From Bradyrhizobium lablabi (GTDB lineage Bacteria > Pseudomonadota > Alphaproteobacteria > Rhizobiales > Xanthobacteraceae), in assembly GCF_001440475.1 (NCBI RefSeq), contig NZ_LLYB01000046.1, positions 1 through 54,001 on the forward strand: a stretch of DNA of 54,001 bases, in the 5' to 3' direction. Both the position numbers and the translations under genes were made by a program. The notes under the pieces are model-generated. The model made no database searches and was not told the DNA's origin. It saw only the letters and a list, made by a program, of their open reading frames with translations. Position 1 is the stretch's first letter. Each line of letters opens with the position of its first letter. This document shows, one piece after another, positions 35,331 through 45,141 of the stretch.

Positions 35331-35762
35331 ATGGCGACAAAAGCTGCCGACATGTTGATTGCACGACGCGCCGATACCCGCGCGAGGGCAGATTTCGCGA
35401 CCTGGAAAATGCTGGCCAAGCTTAACGGCTTCTCCGCCCTGCCCGCCGAGGCGCAAAGCTTTCTCGAGGGCTACCGGCAATTGCTGGCGAGGATGACGGA
35501 AGCGGATGCGTCCGAGGCCACCATCCAGCTCATGTACAAGAGCTATTATGCCGAGATGGGCGGCTCCGGAACGCCACCCGAGATTCCTTCGCGCGCGAGC
35601 GAGCCGGTCAAAGATGCCGGCAACGTCACCGCGTTCCGGCGGCCGCCGCCGCGGCCCAAGCCTGCCGTATCCGGACCTGCGACCAAACCACGGCTTCCGG
35701 TAGCGTTGATCTTTGCCTGCCTCGCCATTGTCTATGTCAGCATCCGCCTATACTGGCGCTGA
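35331..35762 (+). CDS. Hypothetical protein with C-terminal membrane anchor
   Basis: A 143-residue protein I do not recognise. Residues 1-75 are a helical, charged, soluble segment. A proline-rich linker (about 83-120, including PPPRPKP) and a single C-terminal hydrophobic helix (about 122-141) ending in YWR follow. This is the layout of a tail-anchored protein facing the cytoplasm. It starts 43 nt after the site-2 protease gene on the same strand, so it may be co-transcribed with it and could be a substrate or partner. That link is speculative. Confidence 0.7.
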   Translation: MATKAADMLIARRADTRARADFATWKMLAKLNGFSALPAEAQSFLEGYRQLLARMTEADASEATIQLMYKSYYAEMGGSGTPPEIPSRASEPVKDAGNVTAFRRPPPRPKPAVSGPATKPRLPVALIFACLAIVYVSIRLYWR

Positions 35763-35801
35763 CACAGCCGCTTCGGACCACCATACTTCGGACCATCGTA
35801 C

Positions 35802-36713
35802 TCATGGCCACGCCGCGTAGGACGGACCACTGCGCGCGTGCTCCAGTCTTATCTGCCGGCGATAGTTTCCGGGCGACGCGCCGCGGTACTTGCGGAAGAA
35901 GCGGTTGAAATAGGCGGGATCGCGAAAACCCAATCCGTATCCGATCTGCTCGACCGGAAGATCGAGCTGCTGCAGCCGCGTGCAGGCTTCGCGCAGCAGG
36001 CGCTCGTGGATGATCGCGCGCGGGCCGCAGTTTTTCTCGCGCTGGCAATGCGCATGCAGCTTGTCGGAGGTGACGCCGAGCGCATCCGCATAGCGCGCCA
36101 CCGGCCAGCCGTCGCGGTAATGCAGTTCGACCATCTGCAGGAAATTGCCGACCAGCGCCGGACCGCCGCCGCGCGCCGCAACCTCGTGACGCTCGTCATG
36201 CGAGGCGCTGAGCCGCCAGAGCTGCAGACACAGCAGAAGCAGATGCGAGGAGATCAGCGTCGCGCCGCCAAAGCCGGGCGTGCGCAGCTCAGCCACGATG
36301 GCCCGGCAGGATTCGGCGACCGTATCGAGAGAGGGTGGAAGCGCTTCGCTTGATATCAGCGCAACGCGCTCGGTGGTCCTGCGCAGATGCAGCGCCTCGG
36401 CCGTGCCGGCGATGATCTTGATCAGGAAATCGTCGTCGACCGATAGCAGGAAGCCGTCCGCGCCGGGCCCCACTTCAATCGTCGCATCGGTGCTGCCTGG
36501 CAGCCAAAGCAGCGCCGGTGCCTCCAGTGCAACGCTGGTCCCGTGCCAGGATGCACGGCCGCGATCCGATTGCAGCAGCAACAGATGCGCCCGCCGCTCG
36601 GATTTCTGGCGGATCACCCACGATCGGGCCGCCAGCGCCGCCGAAAATGCCTCCGCACGCACTGCCAGCGCGATGCCGACCGGCAGTCCGTTCAGTGCTG
36701 GTGATGCCGACAT
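35802..36713 (-). CDS. AraC-family transcriptional regulator
   Basis: A 303-residue regulator with an N-terminal cupin-like effector domain and two C-terminal HTHs (about residues 205-295). These include VARYADALGVTSDKLHAHC and IGYGLGFRDPAYFNRFF. ATG at 36713 is preferred; a TTG two codons earlier (36719) is also open. It is divergent from the branched-chain-type ABC operon across a 186-bp region, so it most likely activates that operon. The PobR/FeaR-like arrangement fits an aromatic inducer, which is only inference. Confidence 0.88.
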   Translation of the reverse strand: MSASPALNGLPVGIALAVRAEAFSAALAARSWVIRQKSERRAHLLLLQSDRGRASWHGTSVALEAPALLWLPGSTDATIEVGPGADGFLLSVDDDFLIKIIAGTAEALHLRRTTERVALISSEALPPSLDTVAESCRAIVAELRTPGFGGATLISSHLLLLCLQLWRLSASHDERHEVAARGGGPALVGNFLQMVELHYRDGWPVARYADALGVTSDKLHAHCQREKNCGPRAIIHERLLREACTRLQQLDLPVEQIGYGLGFRDPAYFNRFFRKYRGASPGNYRRQIRLEHARSGPSYAAWP

Positions 36714-36899
36714 GCCCAAATCTCTTAAGACAATTCAACCCTGAGACAATCCGCCGCCAGTGAACCGGGGCGTTTGCCAGAAAAGTACAATCTTTCCCCG
36801 GCTTCGTCCAATTCCAAGCCGCCCACGACCTCCCCTAACGTCAGGACGATCATGAGCGCCAGTTCAATGGCGCCGGTCGAAGCACCCCGGGAGGACAAC

Positions 36900-38126
36900 A
36901 TGACGACATTTTTGACGCGGCGTGCCGCCCTGCTGGCCGCCGCCACTTGCGCCGCCACCATCGGCCTCGCCGCCATCGCCGAAGCGCAAACCTCGATCAA
37001 GATCGGCTACGCGATCTCGCGCACCGGCCCGAACACCGGCGGTGCCGCCGTCACCACGATTCCCAACTACGAATTGTGGGTGAAGGAAGTGAATGCCGCC
37101 GGTGGCATCAAGCTCGGCGACAAGCGCGTTCCGATCGAGGTGGTGCACTATGACGACCGCTCCAACGCCGAAGAAGCGGTGCGCGCGCTGGAACGGCTGA
37201 TCAACCAGGACAAGGTTGATTTCATCCTGCCGCCATGGGGCACCGGCCTCAATCTGGCTGTTGGACCGACGCTCAACCGCGAAGGCTATCCGCATCTCGC
37301 CGCGACGGCCGTGACCGACCGCGCGCCGGAACTCGCCAAGCGCTGGCCCAACAGCTTCTGGCTGCTCGGCACGTCAGCGGATGCCGCCAAATCGCTGGTC
37401 GAACTCCTGAACAAACTGCGCGACGAAAAGAAGATCGGTGACACGGTCGCGATGGTCAGCATCGCCGACGGCTTCGGCATCGATCTGTCCGGCGCGGCGC
37501 GGCCGGCGCTGACCAATGCGAAGTTCAAGCTCGCCTACGACAAGACCTATCCGATCGGCACGCAGGACCTGGCGCCGATCATCAACGAGATCAAGGCGCT
37601 CAATCCCGACGTCTTCATCGCCTTCAGCTATCCGCCGGATACGCTGGCGCTGACCGAGCAATCGCGCATTGCCGGGCTCAATCCGAAAGTTTTCTATACC
37701 GGCGTCGGCACCGCCTTCCCGCTCTACAAGCAAAAGTTCGGCAAGAACACCGAAGGCGTGATGGGCATCGGCGGCTGGAGCGGCGACAGCCCGGCGATCA
37801 AGGACTACCTCGCCCGCCACAAGGCCTCCGCCGCCAACGGCGCCGAGCCGGACCGCTGGGCGAGCGCGGTGACCTATGCGAGCCTGCAGATGCTGCAACA
37901 GGCGATCGAACGCGTCGGCAAGGTCGATCGCGCCGCCGTGATCAAGGATCTGCAGACCGGCACGTTCGATACCGTGATCGGCAAGGTCCAGCTCGAGAAC
38001 AACATGCCGACGCGCTACTGGTGGGTCGGCCAGTGGCAGGATGGCGAGTTCTACGGCATCGCGCCGGCCGGCAACGAAGGCGCACGTCAAGCGATCGTGC
38101 CGAAGCCGGCGTGGGTGGCGCCGTAA
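36900..38126 (+). CDS. Branched-chain-type ABC substrate-binding protein
   Basis: A 408-residue periplasmic binding protein of the LivK/type I family. The Sec or Tat-like N-terminus MTTFLTRRAALLAAATC with cleavage near AEAQ is followed by IKIGYAISRTGPNTGG. The chosen ATG has GGGAGGACAAC upstream; the frame is open from 36774 without coding character. Members in this genus often bind aromatic acids, amides or dicarboxylates rather than leucine. It is the first gene of a five-component transporter operon. Confidence 0.92.
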   Translation: MTTFLTRRAALLAAATCAATIGLAAIAEAQTSIKIGYAISRTGPNTGGAAVTTIPNYELWVKEVNAAGGIKLGDKRVPIEVVHYDDRSNAEEAVRALERLINQDKVDFILPPWGTGLNLAVGPTLNREGYPHLAATAVTDRAPELAKRWPNSFWLLGTSADAAKSLVELLNKLRDEKKIGDTVAMVSIADGFGIDLSGAARPALTNAKFKLAYDKTYPIGTQDLAPIINEIKALNPDVFIAFSYPPDTLALTEQSRIAGLNPKVFYTGVGTAFPLYKQKFGKNTEGVMGIGGWSGDSPAIKDYLARHKASAANGAEPDRWASAVTYASLQMLQQAIERVGKVDRAAVIKDLQTGTFDTVIGKVQLENNMPTRYWWVGQWQDGEFYGIAPAGNEGARQAIVPKPAWVAP

Positions 38127-38156
38127 CCGCAAGATAGAGATACGGCCGGCTAAACC

Positions 38157-39026
38157 ATGACCAACGCCATTCTGACCGGCCTGATGCTGGGCGGCATGTA
38201 TGCGCTCATCGCCATGGGGCTCACGCTCCAGTACGGCGTTGCGCGCATCATGAACCTCTCCTACGGCGAGTTCCTGATCGCCGCCGCCTTTGCATCGCAC
38301 TGGCTGTTCACGGGCTGGGCCGTCAGTCCCTTTGTCGGACTGGCGCTGGTCGTTCCCCTCGCCTTCGCGCTTAATTTCGTGATCTACAAGCTGCTGCTGA
38401 CCCCGCTGGTGCGCCGCGCGCCGAACCGCGATGCGCTCGAGGTCGACAGCATTCTCGCAACCTTCGGGCTCACCTTCGTCATCCAGGGCTCGATGCTCGC
38501 GCTGTTCGGCGGGGCCTATTACAGCTATTCGTTCCTGGCCTTTCCGGTGCAGTTTCTCGGCGAGACGGTCGCGGTCAACCGCCTCACCGCGCTCGGCATC
38601 ACCATCCTGCTCGGGCTGGCGCTCTATGCCGCACTGACGCGCACCCGAACCGGCACGGCGGTGCGTGCGGTCGCGGTCGATCCCTTTGCCGCTCAGCTTG
38701 TCGCGATCAATGTGCCGCAGGCCTCCGCGCTAACCTTTGCGCTCGGCGGCGCGCTGGTCGCAGCAGCCGGCGTGTTGGTCAGCACCTTCCTCACTTTCAG
38801 CGCATCGTCAGGTGTGGTCTTCACCATGAAGGCCTTGATCGTCGTCGTGATGGGCGGCGTCGGCAACATGCTCGGCTGCCTGGTGGCGGGGCTGGCGCTC
38901 GGCCTCAGCGAGGCGCTGGTCGCCTCCTATGTCGATCCCGGCCTGACCCTTGCGGTGAACTTTGCGCTGTTTCTCGCCGTGCTGCTGGTGAAGCCGGCCG
39001 GCCTGTTTGGCAGGGCGACACGATGA
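38157..39026 (+). CDS. livH: Branched-chain-type ABC permease (LivH)
   Basis: A 289-residue inner-membrane permease with about eight helices and the GGMYALIAMGLTLQYGV start typical of LivH. It forms the membrane channel with LivM, whose start overlaps this stop by 4 nt (ATGA at 39023-39026). It lies 30 nt after the binding-protein gene. The name reflects family, not proven leucine transport. Confidence 0.93.
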   Translation: MTNAILTGLMLGGMYALIAMGLTLQYGVARIMNLSYGEFLIAAAFASHWLFTGWAVSPFVGLALVVPLAFALNFVIYKLLLTPLVRRAPNRDALEVDSILATFGLTFVIQGSMLALFGGAYYSYSFLAFPVQFLGETVAVNRLTALGITILLGLALYAALTRTRTGTAVRAVAVDPFAAQLVAINVPQASALTFALGGALVAAAGVLVSTFLTFSASSGVVFTMKALIVVVMGGVGNMLGCLVAGLALGLSEALVASYVDPGLTLAVNFALFLAVLLVKPAGLFGRATR

Positions 39027-39967
39027 GCACGCGAACTGCAGGCCTTGGCGCCCTCGCACTTGCAGCACTCGCGCTGCTCGCGCTCGTGCCGCGGCTTGGC
39101 AATGCCTATTACCTCGCGCTAGCCATCAGCCTGCTGCAATACACCGTGCTGGCGACGGCCTGGGGCCTATTCTCAGGGCCCACGCGCTATGTCTCACTGG
39201 CGACGACCGCCTTCTTCGGCGTCGGGGCCTATACGGTTGCCGTGCTCGGCGAGATCCTGCCCTGGCCGCTGGTGCTGCTGATCGCCGCGGCGCTCGGCGC
39301 CATCGTCGCGGCCATCGTCGGGCTGTCGACGCTGCGCCTGAGCGGCGTCTACTTCGTCATCTTCACCTTTGGTCTCACAGAACTGATCCGCCAGCTCGTG
39401 GTCTGGTTCGAGGTCAACAAATCGCGCGTGCTCGGGCGCTACGTCTTCGTCAACATCACCCAGGCCGATATCTACTGGCAATTGCTGGCGCTGACCGCCG
39501 CCGTGTTCCTGCTGGGCTGGCTGATCGCGCGCTCGCGCCTCGGCTTCGCGCTGCGCGTGATCGGCGAGGACGAGACGGTGGCAAAGCATTGCGGGATCAA
39601 CACCACCTTCGCCAAGGTCGCCCTGTTCACGATCAGCGCCACGATCATGACGCTGGTTGGCGCGATCATGGCGCCGCGCTGGACCTATATCGAGCCATCG
39701 ATCGCCTTCAACTCGATGATCTCGTTTCAGGTGCTGATCATGGCGCTGCTCGGTGGCGCGCACCGGCTGTGGGGTCCGGTGCTCGGCGCCGTGCCGCTGA
39801 CGCTGCTGTTCGAACTCCTGAGCGCGCGCTTTCCGAACACGTTCACGATCATCCTCGGCTGCATCTTCCTGTTGATCGTCTACATGCTGCCAAGAGGCGT
39901 CGCGGGATTGTTCGAGAAACTGTCGACGACGTCCGCCGGCAAAACCACGCAACGGGTGGCCACATGA
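39023..39967 (+). CDS. livM: Branched-chain-type ABC permease (LivM)
   Basis: A 314-residue inner-membrane permease with about ten hydrophobic segments. The central GLSTLRLSGVYFVIFTFGLTE region (about residues 104-125) and LGGAHRLWGPVLGAV are characteristic of LivM. It is coupled to LivH upstream and to the ATPase downstream by ATGA overlaps at both ends. Confidence 0.93.
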   Translation: MSTRTAGLGALALAALALLALVPRLGNAYYLALAISLLQYTVLATAWGLFSGPTRYVSLATTAFFGVGAYTVAVLGEILPWPLVLLIAAALGAIVAAIVGLSTLRLSGVYFVIFTFGLTELIRQLVVWFEVNKSRVLGRYVFVNITQADIYWQLLALTAAVFLLGWLIARSRLGFALRVIGEDETVAKHCGINTTFAKVALFTISATIMTLVGAIMAPRWTYIEPSIAFNSMISFQVLIMALLGGAHRLWGPVLGAVPLTLLFELLSARFPNTFTIILGCIFLLIVYMLPRGVAGLFEKLSTTSAGKTTQRVAT

Positions 39968-40713
39968 GCCAGGGCTCCCAAACGCGTGTACTCGAAATCG
40001 ACGGCCTGCGGCGCGCGTTCGGCGGGCTGGTGGCGGTGAACGATCTCGGCTTTTCGGTCGAACAAGGCGAAATCATGGGCCTGCTCGGTCCCAACGGCTC
40101 CGGCAAAACCACAGCGCTCAATTTGATATCGGGCGTATTGCGCCCCGATGCCGGCACGATCCGCCTGATGGGCCAGGACATCGCCGGCCTTGCGTCATAC
40201 CGGATCGCCCGGCTTGGACTGGCCCGCACATTCCAGCTCGTCCGCGTGCTCGACGGCATGGACTGCCGCGAGAACATCAAGGCGGGGCTGGCGTTCCAGA
40301 AACCTCATTTGCCGGCCGCCGAGGCCGAGCTTCGGATCGACACGCTGCTCCATCGGGTCGGCCTTGCCGGACACGACCTGCGCCTTGCGGCCAACCTCAC
40401 CTATATCGACCGCAAGCGTCTGGAGCTTGCCCGCGCCCTCGCGGCAAAGCCGCGGCTGCTGCTGCTCGACGAGTGGCTCGCCGGGCTCAACCCTTCCGAA
40501 CTGGCGATCGGCATTGACCTGATCCGGTCGTTGAAGGCGGACGGCATCACCATCGTGCTGGTCGAGCATGTGATGGCTGCGGTGCGCGCCCTTTGCGACC
40601 GCTGCATCGTGATGAGCAGCGGCCGCAAGATCGCGGACGGTGCAACCGCGGACGTGCTGAGCGATGCCGCTGTCGTCAAGGCCTATCTCGGCGGGGTGGT
40701 CGCCGATGCTTGA
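39964..40713 (+). CDS. livG: Branched-chain-type ABC ATPase with altered signature motif (LivG)
   Basis: A 249-residue ATPase. Walker A is GPNGSGKTT (42-50), the Q-loop glutamine is Q91, Walker B is LLLLDE (D169, E170) and the switch histidine sits in VEHVM. The ABC signature, normally LSGGQ-like, reads LTYIDR (145-150) and lacks both conserved glycines; the segment after Walker B reads DEWLAGL. It starts inside the livM stop (ATGA). An apparently longer open frame (from 39007) is a livM shadow and not a fusion. With LivF it forms a heterodimeric ATPase in which one signature is degenerate. Confidence 0.9.
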   Translation: MSQGSQTRVLEIDGLRRAFGGLVAVNDLGFSVEQGEIMGLLGPNGSGKTTALNLISGVLRPDAGTIRLMGQDIAGLASYRIARLGLARTFQLVRVLDGMDCRENIKAGLAFQKPHLPAAEAELRIDTLLHRVGLAGHDLRLAANLTYIDRKRLELARALAAKPRLLLLDEWLAGLNPSELAIGIDLIRSLKADGITIVLVEHVMAAVRALCDRCIVMSSGRKIADGATADVLSDAAVVKAYLGGVVADA

Positions 40714-41440
40714 GGTCAAAAATCTCAGCCTCGCCTATGGCCTGCACCGCGCGCTCGACGGCGTCGCGCTCGATGTCGGCCGTGGCGAGATCGTCACGAT
40801 CCTCGGCGCCAATGGCGCTGGTAAAACCTCGCTTCTGAAAGCGATCGCAGGCGTCGTGCGTACGCTGCCCGGCAAGCAGGTGAGCCTCGGCGGCCGAGAC
40901 ATTTCCGTGCTTCCCGCACACGAGATCGTCGAAAGCGGGCTGGCGCTGGTGCCCGAGGGCCGCGGCATCTTCGGCGATCTCACCGTGAAGGAAAACCTCC
41001 TGCTCGGCGCCAACCCGAAGCGCGCCCGCGACGGCGAAGCGGCGCGGCGCGACCAGGTGTTTTCGCTGTTTCCGCGGCTGCGCGAGCGCGCCGCCCAGAT
41101 CGCCCGCACCATGAGCGGCGGCGAGCAGCAGATGCTCGCGATCGGCCGCGCGCTGATGTCCAATCCAGACATTCTGCTGCTCGACGAGCCGTCGCTCGGG
41201 CTCTCGCCTGCGATGGTACAGGAATTGTTCGCCACCTTGCGTCGGGTGCGCGAGGCCGGCGTCGGATTGCTGCTGGTCGAGCAGAACGCGCAGGAAAGCC
41301 TGCGGATCGCTGACCGCGGCTACGTGCTCGAAAACGGCATCATCGTCGGCCATGGCACCGCCGATCATCTGAAGTCCGATCCCGCCGTCCAGCGGGCCTA
41401 TCTCGGCGGCGTGCCGCCGGCCACCGCATCATCATCGTAG
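40706..41440 (+). CDS. livF: Branched-chain-type ABC ATPase (LivF)
   Basis: A 244-residue ATPase with canonical motifs: GANGAGKTS Walker A, MSGGEQQMLAIGRAL signature and LLLDEPSLGLSP Walker B. It overlaps LivG by 8 nt, with ATG at 40706 within the LivG C-terminus. It pairs with LivG to drive the LivHM channel. The aldehyde dehydrogenase follows after 24 nt. Confidence 0.93.
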   Translation: MLEVKNLSLAYGLHRALDGVALDVGRGEIVTILGANGAGKTSLLKAIAGVVRTLPGKQVSLGGRDISVLPAHEIVESGLALVPEGRGIFGDLTVKENLLLGANPKRARDGEAARRDQVFSLFPRLRERAAQIARTMSGGEQQMLAIGRALMSNPDILLLDEPSLGLSPAMVQELFATLRRVREAGVGLLLVEQNAQESLRIADRGYVLENGIIVGHGTADHLKSDPAVQRAYLGGVPPATASSS

Positions 41441-41464
41441 CGCCCTGCTTGAGGAGAGAAACCC

Positions 41465-42916
41465 ATGTATGAAATCTCACTGCTGCTCGAGAGCAAGGAT
41501 GTGCCGGCATCGAACGGCGCGACGTTCGATCGCCTGAACCCGGTCACCGGCGATCTCGCAAGCCGTGCCGCGGCCGCCCAGATCGCGGATGCGAAGCGCG
41601 CGGCCGACACGGCCGCTGCCGCCTTTCCCGCATGGTCCGCCACCGGCCCGAACGCAAGGCGCGCGATCCTGCTCAAGGCTGCCGATCTGCTGGCGTCGAA
41701 GGCGCCGCAGTTCATCGAGTTGATGGCCGCGGAAACCGGCGCCACCGCCGGCTGGGCCGGGTTCAACGTCCACCTTGCCGCCGGCATGCTGCGCGAGGCC
41801 GCCGCGATGACCACGCAGATTTCGGGCGAGGTCATCCCCTCGGACAAGCCGGGCTGCATCGCGATGGCCGTGCGGCAACCCGCCGGCGTGGTGCTGAGCA
41901 TGGCGCCATGGAACGCGCCGGTCATTCTCGGCGTGCGCGCCGTCGCGCTGCCGCTGGCCTGCGGCAACACCGTGGTGCTGAAGGCCTCCGAGATCTGCCC
42001 GGGCACCCATCGGCTGATCGCCGAATGCCTTCGCGACGCCGGCCTGCCGCCGGGCGTGCTCAACGTCATCACCAACGCGCCGGAAGACGCCCCTGCCCTG
42101 ATCGAGATGCTGATCGGCCATCCCGCCGTGCGGCGCGTCAATTTCACGGGGTCGACCCGCGTCGGCCGCATCATCGCGCAGGTGGCGGCGAAGTATCTCA
42201 AACCCGCATTGCTCGAACTCGGCGGCAAGGCGCCGATGATCGTGCTCGACGATGCCGATATCGACGCAGCGGTCGCCGCCGCAGCCTTCGGCGCCTTCAT
42301 GAACCAGGGCCAGATCTGCATGTCGACCGAGCGCCTCGTCGTCGACGAGATGATCGCCGACGCCTTCGTGACCAAACTCGCGGCAAAGGCCGGATCGCTG
42401 GTCGCCGCCGATCCGCGCAAGGGCAATGCGCCGCTGGGATCGCTGATCGGCACCGATGCGGCTGCCCGCATCCAGGCCCTGATCAACGACGCCGTCAGCA
42501 AGGGCGCCAAGGTGGTCGCCGGCGGACGCAGCGAGGGCACGCTGATGTCGGCGACCGTGATCGATGGTGTCAACTCGTCGATGCGGATCTATGGCGAAGA
42601 GTCGTTCGGTCCGGTCGTCTGTGTCGTGCGCGTCAACGGCGTGGACGAAGCCGTACGTGTCGCCAACGACACCGAGTATGGCCTGTCGGCCGCCGTGTTC
42701 GGCCGCGACATCGCCCGCGCATTCGAGGTCGCCAAGCGGATCGATTCCGGCATCTGCCACGTCAACGGCCCGACCGTTCACGACGAGGCGCAGATGCCGT
42801 TCGGCGGCGTCAAGGCGTCAGGCTATGGCCGCTTCGGCGGCAAGGCCGGCATCGCCGAGTTCACCGAGTTGCGCTGGATCACGATCGAGACCGGACCGCA
42901 GCATTATCCGATCTAG
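41465..42916 (+). CDS. Aldehyde dehydrogenase (vanillin/salicylaldehyde dehydrogenase-like)
   Basis: A 483-residue NAD(P)-dependent aldehyde dehydrogenase. N150 (PWNAP), the general base E251 (LELGGKAP) and the nucleophile C285 (NQGQICMSTER) are all in place. NQGQICMSTERL and the general pattern resemble the vanillin/salicylaldehyde branch, so an aromatic aldehyde is a fair guess. It is the last gene of the transporter operon, presumably oxidising the imported compound or its first breakdown product. It converges on tonB with a 15-bp gap. Confidence 0.93.
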   Translation: MYEISLLLESKDVPASNGATFDRLNPVTGDLASRAAAAQIADAKRAADTAAAAFPAWSATGPNARRAILLKAADLLASKAPQFIELMAAETGATAGWAGFNVHLAAGMLREAAAMTTQISGEVIPSDKPGCIAMAVRQPAGVVLSMAPWNAPVILGVRAVALPLACGNTVVLKASEICPGTHRLIAECLRDAGLPPGVLNVITNAPEDAPALIEMLIGHPAVRRVNFTGSTRVGRIIAQVAAKYLKPALLELGGKAPMIVLDDADIDAAVAAAAFGAFMNQGQICMSTERLVVDEMIADAFVTKLAAKAGSLVAADPRKGNAPLGSLIGTDAAARIQALINDAVSKGAKVVAGGRSEGTLMSATVIDGVNSSMRIYGEESFGPVVCVVRVNGVDEAVRVANDTEYGLSAAVFGRDIARAFEVAKRIDSGICHVNGPTVHDEAQMPFGGVKASGYGRFGGKAGIAEFTELRWITIETGPQHYPI

Positions 42917-42931
42917 CGGGAAGCGCGGGCC

Positions 42932-43678
42932 TCAGCTCTTGGTCTTGACGCGGAAGATCACCGGCAGGGTGAAGCTCAGCCCTTCGTCTGCGACCCGCGG
43001 CGGCGGCGCCGGTACGGGGTCGGAGCGGCGCACCATCGCAAGCGCCGCTTCGTCAAACACCGTGTCGCCCGATCCCTTCTCGATCTCGACCGAAAGCACG
43101 TGGCCCAGCCGGTCGAGCGTAAAGCGGACCTGGATCTCCGCGGTCTTTTGCTGGCGCTCTTTCGGGTAACGCTTGTGCCGATCGAGATGCTGGAACAATT
43201 CGGTCTGCCAATTCGCCCGCTCGCGGCGCGCCTTCTCGATGGCGGCCGGCGTCGCGGTTGCCTCGGACGCGACTGACTCGGTCGAGGCCTGCGTCTGCAC
43301 CGCCGCGACCTTCGGATCGTCTTCTTTCGGCTTCTTCGACTCGTTCGGTGTTACCTCGCGGTCGGCCTCTTCGACCTCGGTCGGCTTGTCTTGCGGCAGT
43401 TCCGATTCCTTGACCTCGGCCTTCTGCTCGGCGAGCTGGGGCGAAGCCTGGGAAGCGTCGGTATCGGGCCCCGGCGGCAGGTCTGTCTGCTCGCGCTGGG
43501 TCGCGGCCAGCTCATAGCCGACCTCGATGCCGGTCTCGCCGATGGAGTTTTGCGGTTCGCCGGTCTCCAGATTGGCGATCGCCAGCGCCGCGCCGCCAAC
43601 GTGAAGCAAAAGCGCGCCTATGGCTCCGAACACCCAGAGCCGCAGCGGTGCCTTTTGTCCGGCATCCAAATCCGACAT
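42932..43678 (-). CDS. tonB: TonB energy transducer
   Basis: A 248-residue protein with one N-terminal membrane helix (about residues 13-36). A periplasmic spacer rich in Glu, Pro, Lys and Ser follows (40-150), and then the C-terminal TonB domain (about 165-245) with [20 protein letters not shown]. It couples the proton-motive force through ExbBD to the receptor encoded at the head of the same operon. It is last, 17 nt after exbD. Confidence 0.92.
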   Translation of the reverse strand: MSDLDAGQKAPLRLWVFGAIGALLLHVGGAALAIANLETGEPQNSIGETGIEVGYELAATQREQTDLPPGPDTDASQASPQLAEQKAEVKESELPQDKPTEVEEADREVTPNESKKPKEDDPKVAAVQTQASTESVASEATATPAAIEKARRERANWQTELFQHLDRHKRYPKERQQKTAEIQVRFTLDRLGHVLSVEIEKGSGDTVFDEAALAMVRRSDPVPAPPPRVADEGLSFTLPVIFRVKTKS

Positions 43679-43695
43679 GTCCTACTCGTCGTCGC

Positions 43696-44166
43696 TCAGG
43701 GCTTCGAATTGTCGGTTGCCGCAGGCGGGGTCGTGCTCCCTGGAACCCCCTCCAACGCGGTCAATTTGAGCCTCGTATAGCCGCCGGTGCGCAAAATTTC
43801 GAGTACGTCCATCAATTCGCCGTAGGGCACGCCGCGGTCGGCACGAATGAAGATGAATTGATCCTTTTTGACATCGGGCATCGCGTCGAGCGCACGGACC
43901 AGATCGACCCGCTTGACGAAGTTTTCCCCGATCGCGATCGCCAGGTCGGGCTTGATGCTGACATAGGTCGGCTTGTCCGGCTTCTTCTGCGGGGTTGCCG
44001 TGGATGTCGGCAGATCGATCGGCAGATCGACGGTCGACAACGGCGCCGCCACCATGAAGATGATCAAGAGGACGAGCATGACGTCGATGAACGGCGTGAC
44101 GTTGATCTCGTGCGATTCCGCAAAATCGTCGTCGTCGTGATCGGTCTCTGCGATCGACGCGCCCAT
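43696..44166 (-). CDS. exbD: ExbD proton-channel subunit
   Basis: A 156-residue protein. A short acidic cytoplasmic N-terminus precedes one membrane helix carrying the essential aspartate (D28 in [14 protein letters not shown]), and the periplasmic ExbD domain follows. It works with ExbB to energise TonB. The start is 3 nt after the exbB stop. Confidence 0.95.
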   Translation of the reverse strand: MGASIAETDHDDDDFAESHEINVTPFIDVMLVLLIIFMVAAPLSTVDLPIDLPTSTATPQKKPDKPTYVSIKPDLAIAIGENFVKRVDLVRALDAMPDVKKDQFIFIRADRGVPYGELMDVLEILRTGGYTRLKLTALEGVPGSTTPPAATDNSKP

Positions 44167-44169
44167 CGC

Positions 44170-45141
44170 CTACTCCGCCGCCGTGCGCGAATGCGAGCCG
44201 CTGACATGGGTGCGGTCGAGATCGCGCGACAGGAGCCGCCCCGCGGCGCCCGACGCACGGTTGACCAGCTCCAGATAGCCTTTGGTCACGCGCGCAAAGT
44301 GATTGTAGATGATGACGGCGGGGATCGCGGCGACCAGACCGATCGCGGTGGCGAGCAGCGCTTCGGCGATGCCGGGCGCCACCACGGCGAGGTTGGTGGT
44401 CTGCGATTTCGAGATGCCGATGAAGCTGTTCATGATGCCCCAGACGGTGCCGAACAGGCCGACAAAGGGCGACGTCGCGCCGATGGTCGCCAGAAGGCCC
44501 ATGCCGAGCCGGATACGCCGCGCTTCGGCGCGAACGATTTCGGCAAAGCTCGACGCGGCGCGCTCCTTGATGCCGGCATCGCTCGAGATGCCCGCCGACA
44601 GCCGCGCCTCGCGCATCGCCGCCGCCAGGAAGGACGCCAGCACGCTGCCCCTGGCGCCCAGCGCAAATTGCGCTTCAGCCAGTGACCTCGCGTCGCCGAT
44701 CTTGTTCAGCGCGCCGCGCAGCCTGCGCTGGATTACCGTGAGCTCGATCATCTTGCCGAGAAAGATGGTCCAGGTCACGAGCGAGGCAAAGGCGAGACCG
44801 ATCATCACCGATTTGACGATGATGTCCGCGTTCCAGAACATCAGCCACGGCGACAATTCGGACATTGCCGCCTTGCCAAGCTTGGCCATCTTGTTCTCGC
44901 CCTCGGCCAGTGCGGAGGCAGGCGTCGCCGCAGCCTGTGCAGGTGCAGCCTGTGCAGGCGAGACGGCCTGAGGGGCAATGGACTGGGCGGGCGGTTGCTG
45001 CACTGCGGGCGCCGGTTGAGCTGCCGGAGCGGATGGCGTGGCGGGCGCCGCCTGCTGCTGCGCCAGCGACGGCACGGCCAGCGACAGGGTCGCCAACAAG
45101 CTCACTGCAAATGTCACGCGCGATAGAGACATGTTCATCAT
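44170..45141 (-). CDS. exbB: ExbB proton-channel subunit with long N-terminal extension
   Basis: A 323-residue MotA/TolQ/ExbB protein. A signal-like N-terminus (about 1-27) is followed by an Ala/Pro/Gln-rich periplasmic stretch (28-80) and then three membrane helices, with [17 protein letters not shown] and [16 protein letters not shown] at the core. The N-terminal extension is common in alphaproteobacterial ExbB. Its ATG overlaps the dioxygenase stop (ATGA at 45138-45141). Confidence 0.94.
   Translation of the reverse strand: MMNMSLSRVTFAVSLLATLSLAVPSLAQQQAAPATPSAPAAQPAPAVQQPPAQSIAPQAVSPAQAAPAQAAATPASALAEGENKMAKLGKAAMSELSPWLMFWNADIIVKSVMIGLAFASLVTWTIFLGKMIELTVIQRRLRGALNKIGDARSLAEAQFALGARGSVLASFLAAAMREARLSAGISSDAGIKERAASSFAEIVRAEARRIRLGMGLLATIGATSPFVGLFGTVWGIMNSFIGISKSQTTNLAVVAPGIAEALLATAIGLVAAIPAVIIYNHFARVTKGYLELVNRASGAAGRLLSRDLDRTHVSGSHSRTAAE

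Noticed and set aside
39007..40713. Apparent 568-residue fusion of an unknown domain to the LivG ATPase
   Set aside because: The first 319 codons are an alternative-frame reading of livM, arginine-rich and without motifs; the ATG at 39964 begins a normal ATPase.
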